From: Bog-756 sp963738545
GTDB taxonomy: Bacteria > Actinomycetota > Acidimicrobiia > Acidimicrobiales > RAAP-2
Direction: 5' to 3'
Assembly (NCBI GenBank): GCA_963738545.1
Contig: CAVTXA010000003.1
Span: 1-64,000, forward strand
DNA: 64,000 nt
A program made the position numbers and the translations under genes. Shown in pieces: positions 8,187-17,030 of the stretch. The notes below the pieces were generated by a model. It was not told the origin of the DNA and ran no database searches. It saw nothing but the letters and a program-made list of their open reading frames with translations. Within the stretch, counting starts at the first letter, position 1. Each line of letters opens with the position of its first letter.

Positions 8187-10387
8187 TCAGGGCCCCGTCG
8201 TCGTGGTGCTCGTGGGGGGCGGCGTGGTCGTCGTGGTGGTCGTGGTGGTGGTCGTGGTGGTCGTCGGGGTCGTGGTGGTGGTGGTGCGTCGTTGGCGACG
8301 TGCGTCGTGGTCGTGGTCGTGGTCGAGGGCGCTGTCGGCGGAGGCACGAACGTGAACACGGCTTGGGCACAGTCGTTCGGGGGCTGGGCCACCACCACGT
8401 CCACGCCGGGCATGTTGGAGAAGGTCCACACGTTGAGGGGCGGTCCGTTCTGCAGGCAGGCCAGCGCCGGGGAGGTCGTGGCCAATGTCGTGACCGTCCC
8501 CACGAACTGGGCGACGCCGGTGGAGGCCGGCGGCGTAACCGGCGTGAGCGGGACGGTTACGAAGTTCCACACGGCCGAGGTGGCGAAGCCGGTTCCCGGG
8601 GGCAGGGTGACCGTCGGCCCGGTCTGGTAGTCCTTGGCCGGCGGGGCGTTGCCGAGGAGCGCTGCCATATTGGCCGGATCGTTCCCGTCCATACCCAGCG
8701 CCCAGATGCCCAGCCCGGCGATGTGGAACGAGTTGGCCAGCTGGGCCTTGAGGGCCAGAGACGTCGGATCATCGAAGTACGTCTCGTGCCACTGCGATCC
8801 GACCTGGTACGCGGTCCAGGGCGTCTGTGTCGTGGGATCCCAGTACGTCGGATGACCGGCTGCAGCGATGACCGCGTAGCTGAGCGGGCTCTCCCCGCCG
8901 GTGGCACGTGCTGTGTTCGTGCCATCCGTCGTAGGCCAGTCGTAGCCGTAGTAGGGAACCCCGAGAATGACCTTCGACGCCGGTACCACCGAGGTGAACT
9001 GCTGGAGCGCCTCCGTGTCGCTGTAGCCCCCACCGACCAGCGGTGCCGTGGGGCTCGGTGAAGACCGGTCGTTCATGTCGTAGGCCATGACGAAGAAGCC
9101 GTCCAGGGCGGGGGCCAGAGCGGCCACGTTGTAGAACCCGGCGCTGTCCCCCGCGGCACTGGCGTAGGTGGCCATGGTCACCTGCCAGTGAGGATTGGCC
9201 GCGTGGAGGGCGTTGGACACCTGGGTGATCAGTGAGGTCAGGCCGTTGCGGTCCGCGCTCCCCTCCCCCTCGAAGTCGAAGTTGACCCCATCGAGATTCT
9301 TGGCCGAGACCGCGGCGATGAGCGCGGCGGACAGCGTCGCTGGGGCATTCGGGTCCGAGGTGATCGCGTCGAGCGAGCTCTGGCTGAAGCAGGTCACGGT
9401 GAGCACGACGCGGTCGCCGGCGGCATGGGAGCGGCTCACCAGGTTCACCAAGTCCTGGCTCTCGTAGCCGTTCCACCCAGCACCGCTCTGATTGAGGGTC
9501 CCGTTGGCATTAGCGTCCACGCTGAAGTAGGCCAGCGTGGTCAGGTCTTTGACGTCGAACCCACTCGACTGGGGCAGCGTCCAGTACGGCGCGTAGCCGA
9601 AGATCTCATGGGACTGGAGGGGTGCCGACCCAGCCAGGGACGGAGGGGCGGGTGCGGGAGTCGACGTCGCCGGCGGGAGACTGACGGTGGCGTGGACGCG
9701 CGAGGCCTGCAGGCCGTTGCCCACGTCCTGGACGTGGGTTTGGGCCGCCGTCGATCCCGGTGGATCGCCACCGGCCACGGACTCGAATCCCCGGCCGCTG
9801 CCGGCCAGCAACACCAGGGCCATCAGGCCGATAACGACCGGGCCGACCCGCCGCCGTCCCAGGCCGTGCTGGGAATCCCCACCCGTAGGGCGGAGTGACG
9901 CCGCCCAGCCGGCAGCGAGGGCCCAGGCCCCCACCATCTTCCCCACGGTGCGGCCGACCGCGGTGCTCGGTGGCGGGACCGGCGATCCCGACGCCCCGAC
10001 GCTGATGGCGGCCAGGAACTGTCCGACGTCGGTGGCGGCCAGCACATAGCGGGTCGGGACGGCTCCTTCGAGCTCACTCCCGTCGACCAACTCGACTTCG
10101 ACCACGTAGCCCATCGACCCGTCGGGTAGGGCGGCCGGGCCGGTGACACCGGCTCCCACCACGGCCGACCAGGGCGTCAGCGACGGCACCGGACGGACCG
10201 GGCCCGTCGAGGACGCAACGATGATGCCCACCGGTGTCGCCACCAGGTCGACCTGGGCACCGGAGGCCAGCGTCGTGCCGTCATCGGCCGGGTGGGTATG
10301 ACCTGACTCCGCCACGACGATGGCTCCGTGCAGCGTGGGACCATCATCGGGACGCACGCGGAGGAATGGGCGGCGGAATGGGTTCAT
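8187..10387 (-). CDS. GH18-like (chitinase/spore-cortex-lytic-type) secreted protein with Thr-rich tail; probable frameshift near the 3' end
   Basis: Starting at ATG 10387 (MNPFRRPFLRVRP), residues 1-175 form an uncharacterised N-terminal region. A membrane segment VGPVVIGLMALVLLAG lies at about 181-196. From about residue 262 (EIFGYAPYWT) a glycosyl-hydrolase-18 barrel follows, with the catalytic motif DGVNFDFE at 366-373, FVMAYDMND and VPYYGYDW. This fold cleaves chitin or peptidoglycan-type glycans, here probably outside the membrane. After about residue 640 the sequence becomes Thr/Pro-rich. In the first frame it runs through a Pro/Arg stretch to a stop at 8012, inside tRNA-Ala. A frame change near 8290-8300 instead gives a long poly-Thr tail ending TSTTTTGP and a stop at 8187. 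That matches the tail style of the gene at 40166, so I use that end. Confidence 0.75.
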
Positions 10388-10678
10388 GGGAGGGGTCTCG
10401 AGGAGGGGTTGCCGACGCTGTGGCCGGCGGCGGCCTGCAACAACCGCACGCTCTGTGGTGAAGCTATCACTTTATGCGGTTTTATGCCATGCACAAGGAA
10501 GTTCTCGGCATCGACGGGCCCAATCTAAAGGATCCGGGCTCTGGCCGAAAGGGGCGTAACTAAAGATTTACCTTGGCGTTCCGACAATTACCTTGCAGGT
10601 CAGCGTTCCGTGGCGAAACCAGACTGGGCTCCATGACGTCGTCTTCCATCCACAGCAGCCGAGCGGGACGGTAACCCC
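10388..10678. other. Divergent intergenic region between the GH18 gene and the YacL-like gene
   Basis: Both flanking genes read away from this 291-bp gap, so it must hold two promoters. The middle (10461-10500) is AT-rich for this genome (ATCACTTTATGCGGTTTTAT), a plausible promoter core. No RNA gene, strong hairpin or known operator is visible. Confidence 0.4.
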
Positions 10679-11752
10679 ATGCTCTTCGTCGAAGGGTTCC
10701 GCCTCCTGTTCGTGCTGGCCGGTTCGGCGGCTGGATTCGAGATCGGCCGCCACACCCAGACCAGTCCCCACGCCCCGATCATCGGGCTGTTGCTCGGTGC
10801 CGCGATCACCTATGTCCTGGGTGGTGTGGGCGGGAGACTGGCCGACCGCGGCCTCCAACGCGCGGTGTTCATGTTCCGGAACACCCCGCCCGGCGAGATC
10901 TTCGCCGCCTCGATCATCGCCACCACCGGCATGCTGCTCGGCCTGGTGGTGGGACTACCCATCCTGCTCCTGGCCCGTTCCGGGTTCACCCTCCTCATCA
11001 TGGCCGTGGTCTCCTGGGTCCTGGCCACCCTTGGCTGGAGGATCGGATCGGTGAAGGGACGACAGATCATCGCCGCCGCCGGCCTGTCCCGTATCCTTGC
11101 GCCCCAACCCGCGCCTCCCCAGGGCCACGCCCTGCTCGTGGACGGCTCGGGGGTCATGGACCGCTATCTGATGGTGCTGGGACGCAACGGTCTGCTCCCC
11201 GGCGGCCTGGTGATCCCCCAGTTCGTCATCGACCACCTCCAGGCGGTGGCTGAGGCCCCCGACCCGGTCAGCTCACGCCGCGCCCGACGCGGGCTGGAGT
11301 CGATCGAGGCCCTGCGCGAACTGGGCGTGCCCGTGCACGTGGCCCGGGACGAGGTCCCCGAGGTCGACGACATGGTCATCAAACTGCTGACGGTGGCCCG
11401 GCGGGTGGGTCTCCGAGTGGGGACCTGCTCCAGTGCGGTGGTCGATGAGGCGGCCCGGTGGGACGTTGCCGTGGTCGATCTGCGCGATGTGGCCCACGAC
11501 CTCAGCCCCGATCACCTGCCCGGCGAGCGGATCGAGGTGGAACTCATTCGAGAGGGGCGCCAGCCCCGTCAGGCCATCGGCTACCTGCCCGACGGCGACA
11601 TGGTGGTGGTCAACGACGCCACCCACCTGGTGGACCAGGGGTTGGTGGATGTCACCGTGCTCTCGACCCGACCCACCAGCCAGGGGGTCATGGTCTTCGC
11701 CAAGGTGAGCATCGAGCAGGACGCCACCACCGAGGTCGGCACCGTCAGCTGA
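10679..11752 (+). CDS. PIN/TRAM-domain membrane protein (YacL-like)
   Basis: The 357-residue protein begins with four hydrophobic segments within residues 1-125 (for example FRLLFVLAGSAAG and MLLGLVVGLPILLLA). It continues with a PIN nuclease-like domain starting at HALLVDGSGVMDRYL and containing the acidic positions VDG, VDDMVIKL and VVDLRD. It ends with a TRAM domain (DGDMVVVNDATHLVDQG). This order, four helices then PIN then TRAM, is that of Bacillus YacL-type proteins. These are membrane-anchored putative RNA-acting proteins of poorly known role. The gene converges on the transhydrogenase operon. Confidence 0.85.
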   Translation: MLFVEGFRLLFVLAGSAAGFEIGRHTQTSPHAPIIGLLLGAAITYVLGGVGGRLADRGLQRAVFMFRNTPPGEIFAASIIATTGMLLGLVVGLPILLLARSGFTLLIMAVVSWVLATLGWRIGSVKGRQIIAAAGLSRILAPQPAPPQGHALLVDGSGVMDRYLMVLGRNGLLPGGLVIPQFVIDHLQAVAEAPDPVSSRRARRGLESIEALRELGVPVHVARDEVPEVDDMVIKLLTVARRVGLRVGTCSSAVVDEAARWDVAVVDLRDVAHDLSPDHLPGERIEVELIREGRQPRQAIGYLPDGDMVVVNDATHLVDQGLVDVTVLSTRPTSQGVMVFAKVSIEQDATTEVGTVS

Positions 11753-11796
11753 GTCACGACGCCCGAGCGCCCGCCACGGCGCAGAGCGACAGGTCC

Positions 11797-13197
11797 CTAC
11801 GCGTCTTTGACCGCAGCCACCAACTTGGACAGCGTGTCCTTGGCGTCGCCGAACAGGAGCGTGGTCTTGTCGTCGAAGAGCAGGTCGTTGTCGATCCCGG
11901 CGAAGCCCGGCCGCATCGACCGCTTGAGGAACACGATGTTCTCCGCCTCGTCGGCATTGATGATCGGCATGCCGTAGATCGGGCTGCCGGGGGTGTTCTT
12001 GGCCGCCGGGTTGACCGTGTCGTTGGCTCCGACGACGAGCGCCACGTCGGCCGTGGCCATCTCGGGGTTGGCCTCGTCCATCTCCTTCAGCTCGTCGTAG
12101 GGGACGTTGGCCTCGGCCAGGAGGACGTTCATGTGGCCGGGCATCCGGCCGGCCACGGGATGAATGGCATAGAACACCTCCACACCCCGCTCCATCAACA
12201 GGTCGGCGAGCTCGCGGGCCGTGTGCTGGGCCTGGGCCACGGCCAGGCCGTACCCGGGGATGATCACCACCTTGCGGGCGTAGGCCAGCAGCACGCCGAT
12301 GTCCTCGGGCGTTCCTGTACGCACGGTGCGGGTCTCACCGGTGCCGTCGGCGCCGCCTGCCGCGGTCACCACCGAGCCGAAGGCGCTGAACAGTACGTTC
12401 ACCAGTGAGCGGCCCATAGCCTTGGACATCATCCGGGTGAGCAGGATTCCCGAGGCACCCACCAGGGTTCCGGCGATGATCAGCAGGTTGTTGTTCAGGG
12501 TGAAACCCGAGGCGGCCACGGCCAGACCGGTGAAGGAGTTGAGCAGCGAGATGAGCACCGGCACGTCGGCCCCGCCAATCGGGAGGACGAAGATCACGCC
12601 CAGCACCAGGGACAGGATGGCCGTGGCCACCAGCAGGGGCACGCTGGCCGTCACCACCGTGGCCACCGCCAGTCCCACGATGGCCACGCCCACCATGGCG
12701 TTGATCACCTGCTGAGCCGGGTAGGTCACCGGACGGCCGGTCATCAGCTCCTGCAGCTTGGCGAAGGCGATGGCGCTCCCGGCGAACGACACGCAACCGA
12801 CCAGGACGCCGAACAGCACCTCGACGATGCGGTAGACGGCCGGCTTCCCCGGCGCCTCGATGAGGAAGACCACCATGGAGATGAGGGCGGCGGCACCACC
12901 ACCGACACCGTTGAAGATGGCCACCATCTGGGGCATCGCCGTCATCTTGACCTTGCGGGCCGCCGGCACGGCCACTGTCGCCCCGATGACCATGGCCACC
13001 AGGGTCAGAACGAGATTGAGCGTATGGGCCCGGACCGTCGGGTAGGCGAACGTCATGCCTACCGCCACGGCCGCCGCTGCCGCCGCCAGCAGGTTGCCGT
13101 TGCGGGCGTGCTTGGGTGACCCCAGTCCCTTGAGGGCCAGGATGAACCCGATGGCGGCCAGCAGATAGACCAGATCGATCCACGTGTTGAGGGTCAC
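11797..13197 (-). CDS. pntB: NAD(P) transhydrogenase subunit beta
   Basis: A 466-residue protein with eight or nine N-terminal membrane helices (TWIDLVYLLAAIGFILALKG onward). The C-terminal NADP-binding domain (dIII) carries GYGLAVAQAQHT, VEVFYAIHPVAGRMPGHMN, VVGANDTVNPAA and GMPIINADEAENIVFLKR. All are standard dIII motifs, the first being the GYG loop. With the two alpha subunits it forms the proton-translocating transhydrogenase, which uses proton motive force to reduce NADP+ with NADH. Its ATG overlaps the stop of pntAB by 4 bp, so the three genes are one operon. NADPH supply would fit the oxygenase- and reductase-rich catabolism nearby. Confidence 0.95.
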   Translation of the reverse strand: MTLNTWIDLVYLLAAIGFILALKGLGSPKHARNGNLLAAAAAAVAVGMTFAYPTVRAHTLNLVLTLVAMVIGATVAVPAARKVKMTAMPQMVAIFNGVGGGAAALISMVVFLIEAPGKPAVYRIVEVLFGVLVGCVSFAGSAIAFAKLQELMTGRPVTYPAQQVINAMVGVAIVGLAVATVVTASVPLLVATAILSLVLGVIFVLPIGGADVPVLISLLNSFTGLAVAASGFTLNNNLLIIAGTLVGASGILLTRMMSKAMGRSLVNVLFSAFGSVVTAAGGADGTGETRTVRTGTPEDIGVLLAYARKVVIIPGYGLAVAQAQHTARELADLLMERGVEVFYAIHPVAGRMPGHMNVLLAEANVPYDELKEMDEANPEMATADVALVVGANDTVNPAAKNTPGSPIYGMPIINADEAENIVFLKRSMRPGFAGIDNDLLFDDKTTLLFGDAKDTLSKLVAAVKDA

Positions 13198-13550
13198 CGG
13201 GCACCGCCCGTCGGGCCGCCCTTGGCCTCGTCGGCGGAAACGTCATCAGTCTTGGCCGGGCGTTCGGTCGGCTTGGCCTTGAACATCTCGAGCATGCGGT
13301 CGGTGACCACGAAGCCACCCACGATGTTGAGGGTGGCCAGGAGCACGGCGAAGAAGGCCAGCGTGATCTGGACCGCGCCGTGGGCACTGCCCATGATGAT
13401 GATCGTCCCCACCAGCACGATCCCGTGGATGGCGTTGGACCCCGACATCAACGGGGTGTGGAGGATGCTCGGTACGGCGCTGATGACCTCGATCCCGACG
13501 AATCCAGCCAGGACGAATACGGTCAGGTATTCGAGGATTCCGGTGCTCAT
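13194..13550 (-). CDS. pntAB: NAD(P) transhydrogenase subunit alpha part 2 (membrane)
   Basis: A 118-residue membrane protein (GILEYLTVFVLAGFVGIEVISAVPSILHTPLMSG...) matching the split alpha-2 subunit, which supplies three or four helices to the proton channel. The TPLMSGSNAIHGIV segment is a family signature. The C-terminal tail (about residues 85-118) is charged and low complexity. It lies between pntAA and pntB with 4-bp overlaps on both sides, showing translational coupling. Confidence 0.93.
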   Translation of the reverse strand: MSTGILEYLTVFVLAGFVGIEVISAVPSILHTPLMSGSNAIHGIVLVGTIIIMGSAHGAVQITLAFFAVLLATLNIVGGFVVTDRMLEMFKAKPTERPAKTDDVSADEAKGGPTGGAR

Positions 13551-14785
13551 GACTCCGACTCCGCATCTGCTGATGGCGGCTCCGCCGCCGGGGGATCTGC
13601 TGATGGCGGCTCCGCCGCCGGGGGATCTGCTGGATCTGGTTGCGGTTCGGGGGCAGGTGCGAGTCCGAGCGCTTCGGCCGTCGGTGCGTGCACGACCGTT
13701 CCGGCTCTCACCACACAGGTCCCGACCACGATCTCATCGGCGAAGTCCGGGGCCAGTTCGCCGTCGGTGACCACGAGGCCGAGGAAGTTGGCGATGTTGC
13801 GGGCGTACAGGAAGCTGGCGTGGGTGGGCATGGAGGCCGGAGGGTTGGTGAGGCCCACCACCGTGACTCCCTGGTGCACCACGTCCTCGCCGGCCACCGA
13901 GAGCTCGCAGTTGCCCCCGGAGTCGGCGGCCATGTCGACGATGACCGAGCCCTCGGCCATCCCCTCCACCATGGCTGTGGTCACCAGCACGGGGGCCTTC
14001 CGTCCGGGAATCTGGGCCGTCGTGATAACCACGTCCGAGCCAGCCACCTCGGCGGCCAGCAGCTCCTGCTGCCGGGCCAGGTACTCGGCGGACTGCTCTT
14101 TGGCGTAGCCGCCGGCACCGTCCTGGGTCTCGAGGTCGAGCTCGACGAACTTGGCTCCCAGGCTCTGGACCTCCTCTTTGGCTGCGGCCCGTACGTCGTA
14201 AGCGCGGACCACGGCCCCGAGCCGTCGTGCCGTGGCGATGGCCTGCAGGCCGGCCACCCCGGCCCCCATCACCAGCACCTTGGCCGGGGGGACGGTGCCC
14301 GCCGCCGTCATGAACATGGGGAAGAACTTGGCCAGGTGCTCGGCCGCAGACAGGCCGGCCCGGTACCCGGCCACCGTGGCCTGGGAGGAGAGGGCGTCCA
14401 TGGACTGGGCCCGGCTGATCCGCGGCAGGAGATCGAGGCTGTAGACCGTGGCGCCCCGGTCGGCCAGGGCCTTCACGATGTCCGAGGAGGCGACCGGTTG
14501 GAGGAAGCTGATCACCGAAACGCCTTCGGGCAGGGCGGCCACCTCCTCGAGGGACGGGGGCTGGACCCGGGCCACAGCTGCGGCGCCAGCCAGGGCGTCG
14601 GCGGCGGTATCGACGACCGTGGCTCCTGCCTCGCGGTAGGCGTCGTCGGGGAACCGGGCGGCGACCCCGGCACCTGACTCCACCACCACCTCGACCCCGG
14701 TCTTGGACAGGCGTGAGGCCACGTCGGGCACGATCGCCACCCGATCCTCACCCGGCCGAGACTCTTTGACGACAGCGAGTTTCAC
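13547..14785 (-). CDS. pntAA: NAD(P) transhydrogenase subunit alpha part 1 (NAD-binding)
   Basis: A 412-residue soluble dI subunit. MKLAVVKESRPGEDRVAIVPDV is the family N-terminus. KVLVMGAGVAGLQAIATARRLGA gives the Rossmann NAD loop, and GSVIVDMAADSGGNCE and YARNIANFLGL are standard dI motifs. It binds NAD(H) and passes hydride to PntB. The GTG start at 14785 lies 7 nt after a TATACC box (14793-14798), suggesting a leaderless operon mRNA. The last 40 residues are a Pro/Ala/Glu repeat made by a 30-bp tandem duplication, which is unusual for this subunit. Confidence 0.93.
   Translation of the reverse strand: MKLAVVKESRPGEDRVAIVPDVASRLSKTGVEVVVESGAGVAARFPDDAYREAGATVVDTAADALAGAAAVARVQPPSLEEVAALPEGVSVISFLQPVASSDIVKALADRGATVYSLDLLPRISRAQSMDALSSQATVAGYRAGLSAAEHLAKFFPMFMTAAGTVPPAKVLVMGAGVAGLQAIATARRLGAVVRAYDVRAAAKEEVQSLGAKFVELDLETQDGAGGYAKEQSAEYLARQQELLAAEVAGSDVVITTAQIPGRKAPVLVTTAMVEGMAEGSVIVDMAADSGGNCELSVAGEDVVHQGVTVVGLTNPPASMPTHASFLYARNIANFLGLVVTDGELAPDFADEIVVGTCVVRAGTVVHAPTAEALGLAPAPEPQPDPADPPAAEPPSADPPAAEPPSADAESES
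13565..13629. repeat. 30-bp tandem duplication in the 3' end of pntAA
   Basis: The unit at 13565-13594 is repeated exactly at 13595-13624 and starts a third time. In protein it gives two copies of a Pro-Pro-Ala-Ala-Glu-Pro-Pro-Ser-Ala-Asp block near the C-terminus. The length is a multiple of three, so copy-number change keeps the frame. Confidence 0.85.
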
Positions 14786-14792
14786 GGCCAGA

Positions 14793-14798
14793 GGTATA
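14793..14798 (-). promoter_or_regulatory. Probable -10 box of the pnt operon (leaderless)
   Basis: TATACC on the minus strand ends 7 nt before the GTG start of pntAA, and TTTTGTTG lies upstream. No Shine-Dalgarno fits between box and start, so transcription probably begins at or next to the start codon. Confidence 0.45.
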
Positions 14799-14835
14799 CA
14801 ACAAAATGGGGGCGGCGCCTACCGGTGATCCCCCA

Positions 14836-15867
14836 TCACGGTCGCGTACGACCCCGATCGGGACGAATCCGACGACCCGGCTGGACCCGCAGAGGCCTCA
14901 CCACCAGGCCCGACGGTCGCGGCCCACGCCTACGAAGCGACGGCGTCACTCCTGGTGGCCGGGTCCATCCTCGTCCTGATCCGCAGCCATCTCGGGGTGA
15001 TCGGAGTCGACGGTCGCCGCCGACCCACTCGGCCGAAGCCTCGACCGGTGGTCCGTCGAGCCCGACCTGGGGCTCGTTGGGCCGCACCCAGGTCCGGATC
15101 TCGGTGCGGGAGAACTGGGGGATGTCGGGACCTCCGGCCAGATCCAGGGCGTTCTCCCCCGACATGGGGCGGGCGAAGAAGAAGCCCTGGGCGGCGTCGG
15201 CGTTGAACGACCGCACGATCTCGACCTGGGTGGCCGTCTCCACCGCCTCGACAATGGCCGACATGCCCAGGGAGTGGGCCATATGGATGACCGTCTCGAC
15301 GACGAGTCGGTTGATGCCCTGGGTCGGCTCGAGACCGGCGATGAACGAGCCGTCGATCTTCACGGTGCTGATCGAGTGCCGCTTGAACGGTTCGAACGAC
15401 GACCAGTTCGTGCCGGCATCGTCGACCGAGAGTTGGACGCCCATCTGGGAGAGGTTCTTCAGATCGGCTGAGGCCGACGGGTCCACGATGGCGTCCTCGG
15501 TGACCTCGAGGGTGAGTTGGCCGCTCCGGAAGCCGGTCTGCTCGAGGGCGGCCGCCACCGCGTTGGAAACTTCACCGCGGCGCAGCTGGTCGATGGTGCA
15601 GTTGACGCCCAGCTGGATGCTGGGCGACCAGGAGCAGGCCTGCTGACAGGCCTCCAGCACGATCCAGCGGGTCAGGGGCCCGATGTCACCGTTCTGCTCG
15701 GCATAGGGGATCAGTTGGTTGGGCGAGATGAGTCCCTGGGTGGGATGCTGCCAGCGCACCAGGGCCTCCATGCCCAGCAGTCGACCGTTGGAGAGGTCGA
15801 CGACCGGCAGGTACTCGAGGAACGGTGACCCGGCCAGGACGAACGTCGACTCGGTCTGGGTCAGCAC
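14836..15867 (-). CDS. Stand-alone EAL-domain protein (c-di-GMP phosphodiesterase-like)
   Basis: The EAL domain fills residues 15-260: MEALVRW, VNCTIDQL, LEVTEDAIV, SVDDAGTNWSS, VKIDGSFI, VEAVET and AAQGFFFARPM. Metal- and substrate-binding residues of active EAL enzymes are mostly present (Glu of EAL, Asn, Glu of EVTE, Asp-Asp, Lys, final Glu and Gln). DDFG is DDAG and AEGVE is VEAVE. It may hydrolyse cyclic di-GMP, or act as a sensor if those changes weaken catalysis. There is no GGDEF or sensor domain and no membrane segment. The basic tail after residue 290 is low complexity, so the true stop may be different. Confidence 0.8.
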   Translation of the reverse strand: MLTQTESTFVLAGSPFLEYLPVVDLSNGRLLGMEALVRWQHPTQGLISPNQLIPYAEQNGDIGPLTRWIVLEACQQACSWSPSIQLGVNCTIDQLRRGEVSNAVAAALEQTGFRSGQLTLEVTEDAIVDPSASADLKNLSQMGVQLSVDDAGTNWSSFEPFKRHSISTVKIDGSFIAGLEPTQGINRLVVETVIHMAHSLGMSAIVEAVETATQVEIVRSFNADAAQGFFFARPMSGENALDLAGGPDIPQFSRTEIRTWVRPNEPQVGLDGPPVEASAEWVGGDRRLRSPRDGCGSGRGWTRPPGVTPSLRRRGPRPSGLVVRPLRVQPGRRIRPDRGRTRP

Positions 15868-16049
15868 GGGACGGCCGTCCCGTCGGACGCGTCACGGCCC
15901 CTGCGGTCCCACAACGGACGCGTCGCGAACTCTTCTTGCACCTTGGAAGCATCGTCCATCCCGGTTCCCCACTTGAGGAGTTTCGGGCCCGACCGGTGCG
16001 GCGCTCTCCCTGGTGGCAGGGGTGGGATGCGGCCAGCGGCGCCCCGGAT

Positions 16050-16883
16050 TCAGGTCGGGGTGCCGGCGCTGGACTCGGCGGCGGCCAGGAAGGCCGGCCA
16101 CTCACCGCCGCCGTGGGCCACGAGGTTGGCACCGGTGACGTAGGCGGCCATCGGGGAGGCCAGAAAGAGGCAGAGGCCGGCGATGTCATCGGGGGTCCCG
16201 AACCGCCCCAACGGGACGGTGGCGGCCACCCTGGCCATGCCTTCGGTCCCCCCGTAGTGGTCCTCGGCCCCGTCCGTGGCCACCATGCCTCCGGTAACGG
16301 CGTTGACCCGGACCCTGGGGGCCCATTCGATGGCCAGCGATTGGGTCAGGTTGATCAGGCCGGCCTTCGCCGCTCCGTAGGCTGCCGTCCCCGGGGACGG
16401 CCGGATCCCGCTCACCGAGGTGATATTCAGGATGGACCCACCCTCGGGCTGTACCTGCATGACGGCATTGGCCGCCTGAGCGCAGTAGAGGGGGGCCAGC
16501 AGGTTGAGGGTCACGATCGAGGCCAGGAACCGCGGCGAGGCCACCGCCGCGTCGACCTGGGGGGAGCCTCCGGCGTTGTTGACCAGCGTGTCGATCCTCC
16601 CGAACCGTTCCACGGCGGCGTCCATGACCGAGCCCGCCTGGTCCGGTTCCCGGACGTCACCGGTCACGAACACGGCCCGACGGTGGACGCCCTCGCCGTC
16701 GGTCGAGGCCGGGAGGGCGTCATCGGCCACCTCAGTGCGCCCACAGACCACGACGTCGGCCCCGGCGGACAGGAATGCCTCACTGATGGCCCGGCCGATG
16801 CCCCGCGATCCTCCCGTGACGACGACGACCCGACCATGGAAGTCGAGGGCGCCTGCTATCCGAGCAGAATCCAATGTGGCCAC
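16050..16883 (-). CDS. SDR oxidoreductase of the steroid HIP cluster (Rv3549c-like)
   Basis: A 277-residue classical SDR: VVVVTGGSRGIGRAISEAF (NAD(P) loop), LVNNAGG, SITSVS-type serine region and YGAAK (Tyr/Lys), ending VTGANLVAHGGGEWPAF. Both the C-terminal signature and its position next to and divergent from echA20 match, from memory, the SDR Rv3549c of Mycobacterium tuberculosis. That gene also diverges from echA20 in the KstR2 regulon. The expected role is oxidation or reduction of a hydroxy/keto CoA thioester during degradation of steroid rings C and D; the exact step is not established. The shared promoter gap holds a near-match to the CTGACGnnnYGTCAG palindrome. Confidence 0.82.
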   Translation of the reverse strand: MATLDSARIAGALDFHGRVVVVTGGSRGIGRAISEAFLSAGADVVVCGRTEVADDALPASTDGEGVHRRAVFVTGDVREPDQAGSVMDAAVERFGRIDTLVNNAGGSPQVDAAVASPRFLASIVTLNLLAPLYCAQAANAVMQVQPEGGSILNITSVSGIRPSPGTAAYGAAKAGLINLTQSLAIEWAPRVRVNAVTGGMVATDGAEDHYGGTEGMARVAATVPLGRFGTPDDIAGLCLFLASPMAAYVTGANLVAHGGGEWPAFLAAAESSAGTPT

Positions 16884-16914
16884 AGCTGCCTCCCGGTCTC
16901 CGACTGGTACTGTC

Positions 16915-16929
16915 CTGACGCTGTATCAG
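16915..16929. promoter_or_regulatory. Palindromic operator candidate in the SDR/echA20 divergent promoter
   Basis: CTGACGCTGTATCAG fits the window's CTGACGnnnYGTCAG palindrome with one mismatch (A for G at position 11). It lies 31 bp upstream of the SDR start and about 100 bp upstream of echA20, where one dimeric repressor could control both directions. Confidence 0.5.
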
Positions 16930-17030
16930 ATCACGCCGGGTGCGTTCCCGCTCCCCAGTCCACCCGTCCCGGTGCCCGAGGACCCGGACGGGGCGTCGGG
17001 ACGACGCCCACCGACCGCCCGGAGCAGCGC

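Noticed and set aside
16884..17030. KstR2-type operator (CAAG-nn-CTTG) in the SDR/echA20 promoter
   Set aside because: Expected from mycobacteria, but no such palindrome is visible; only the CTGACG-type near-palindrome is present.
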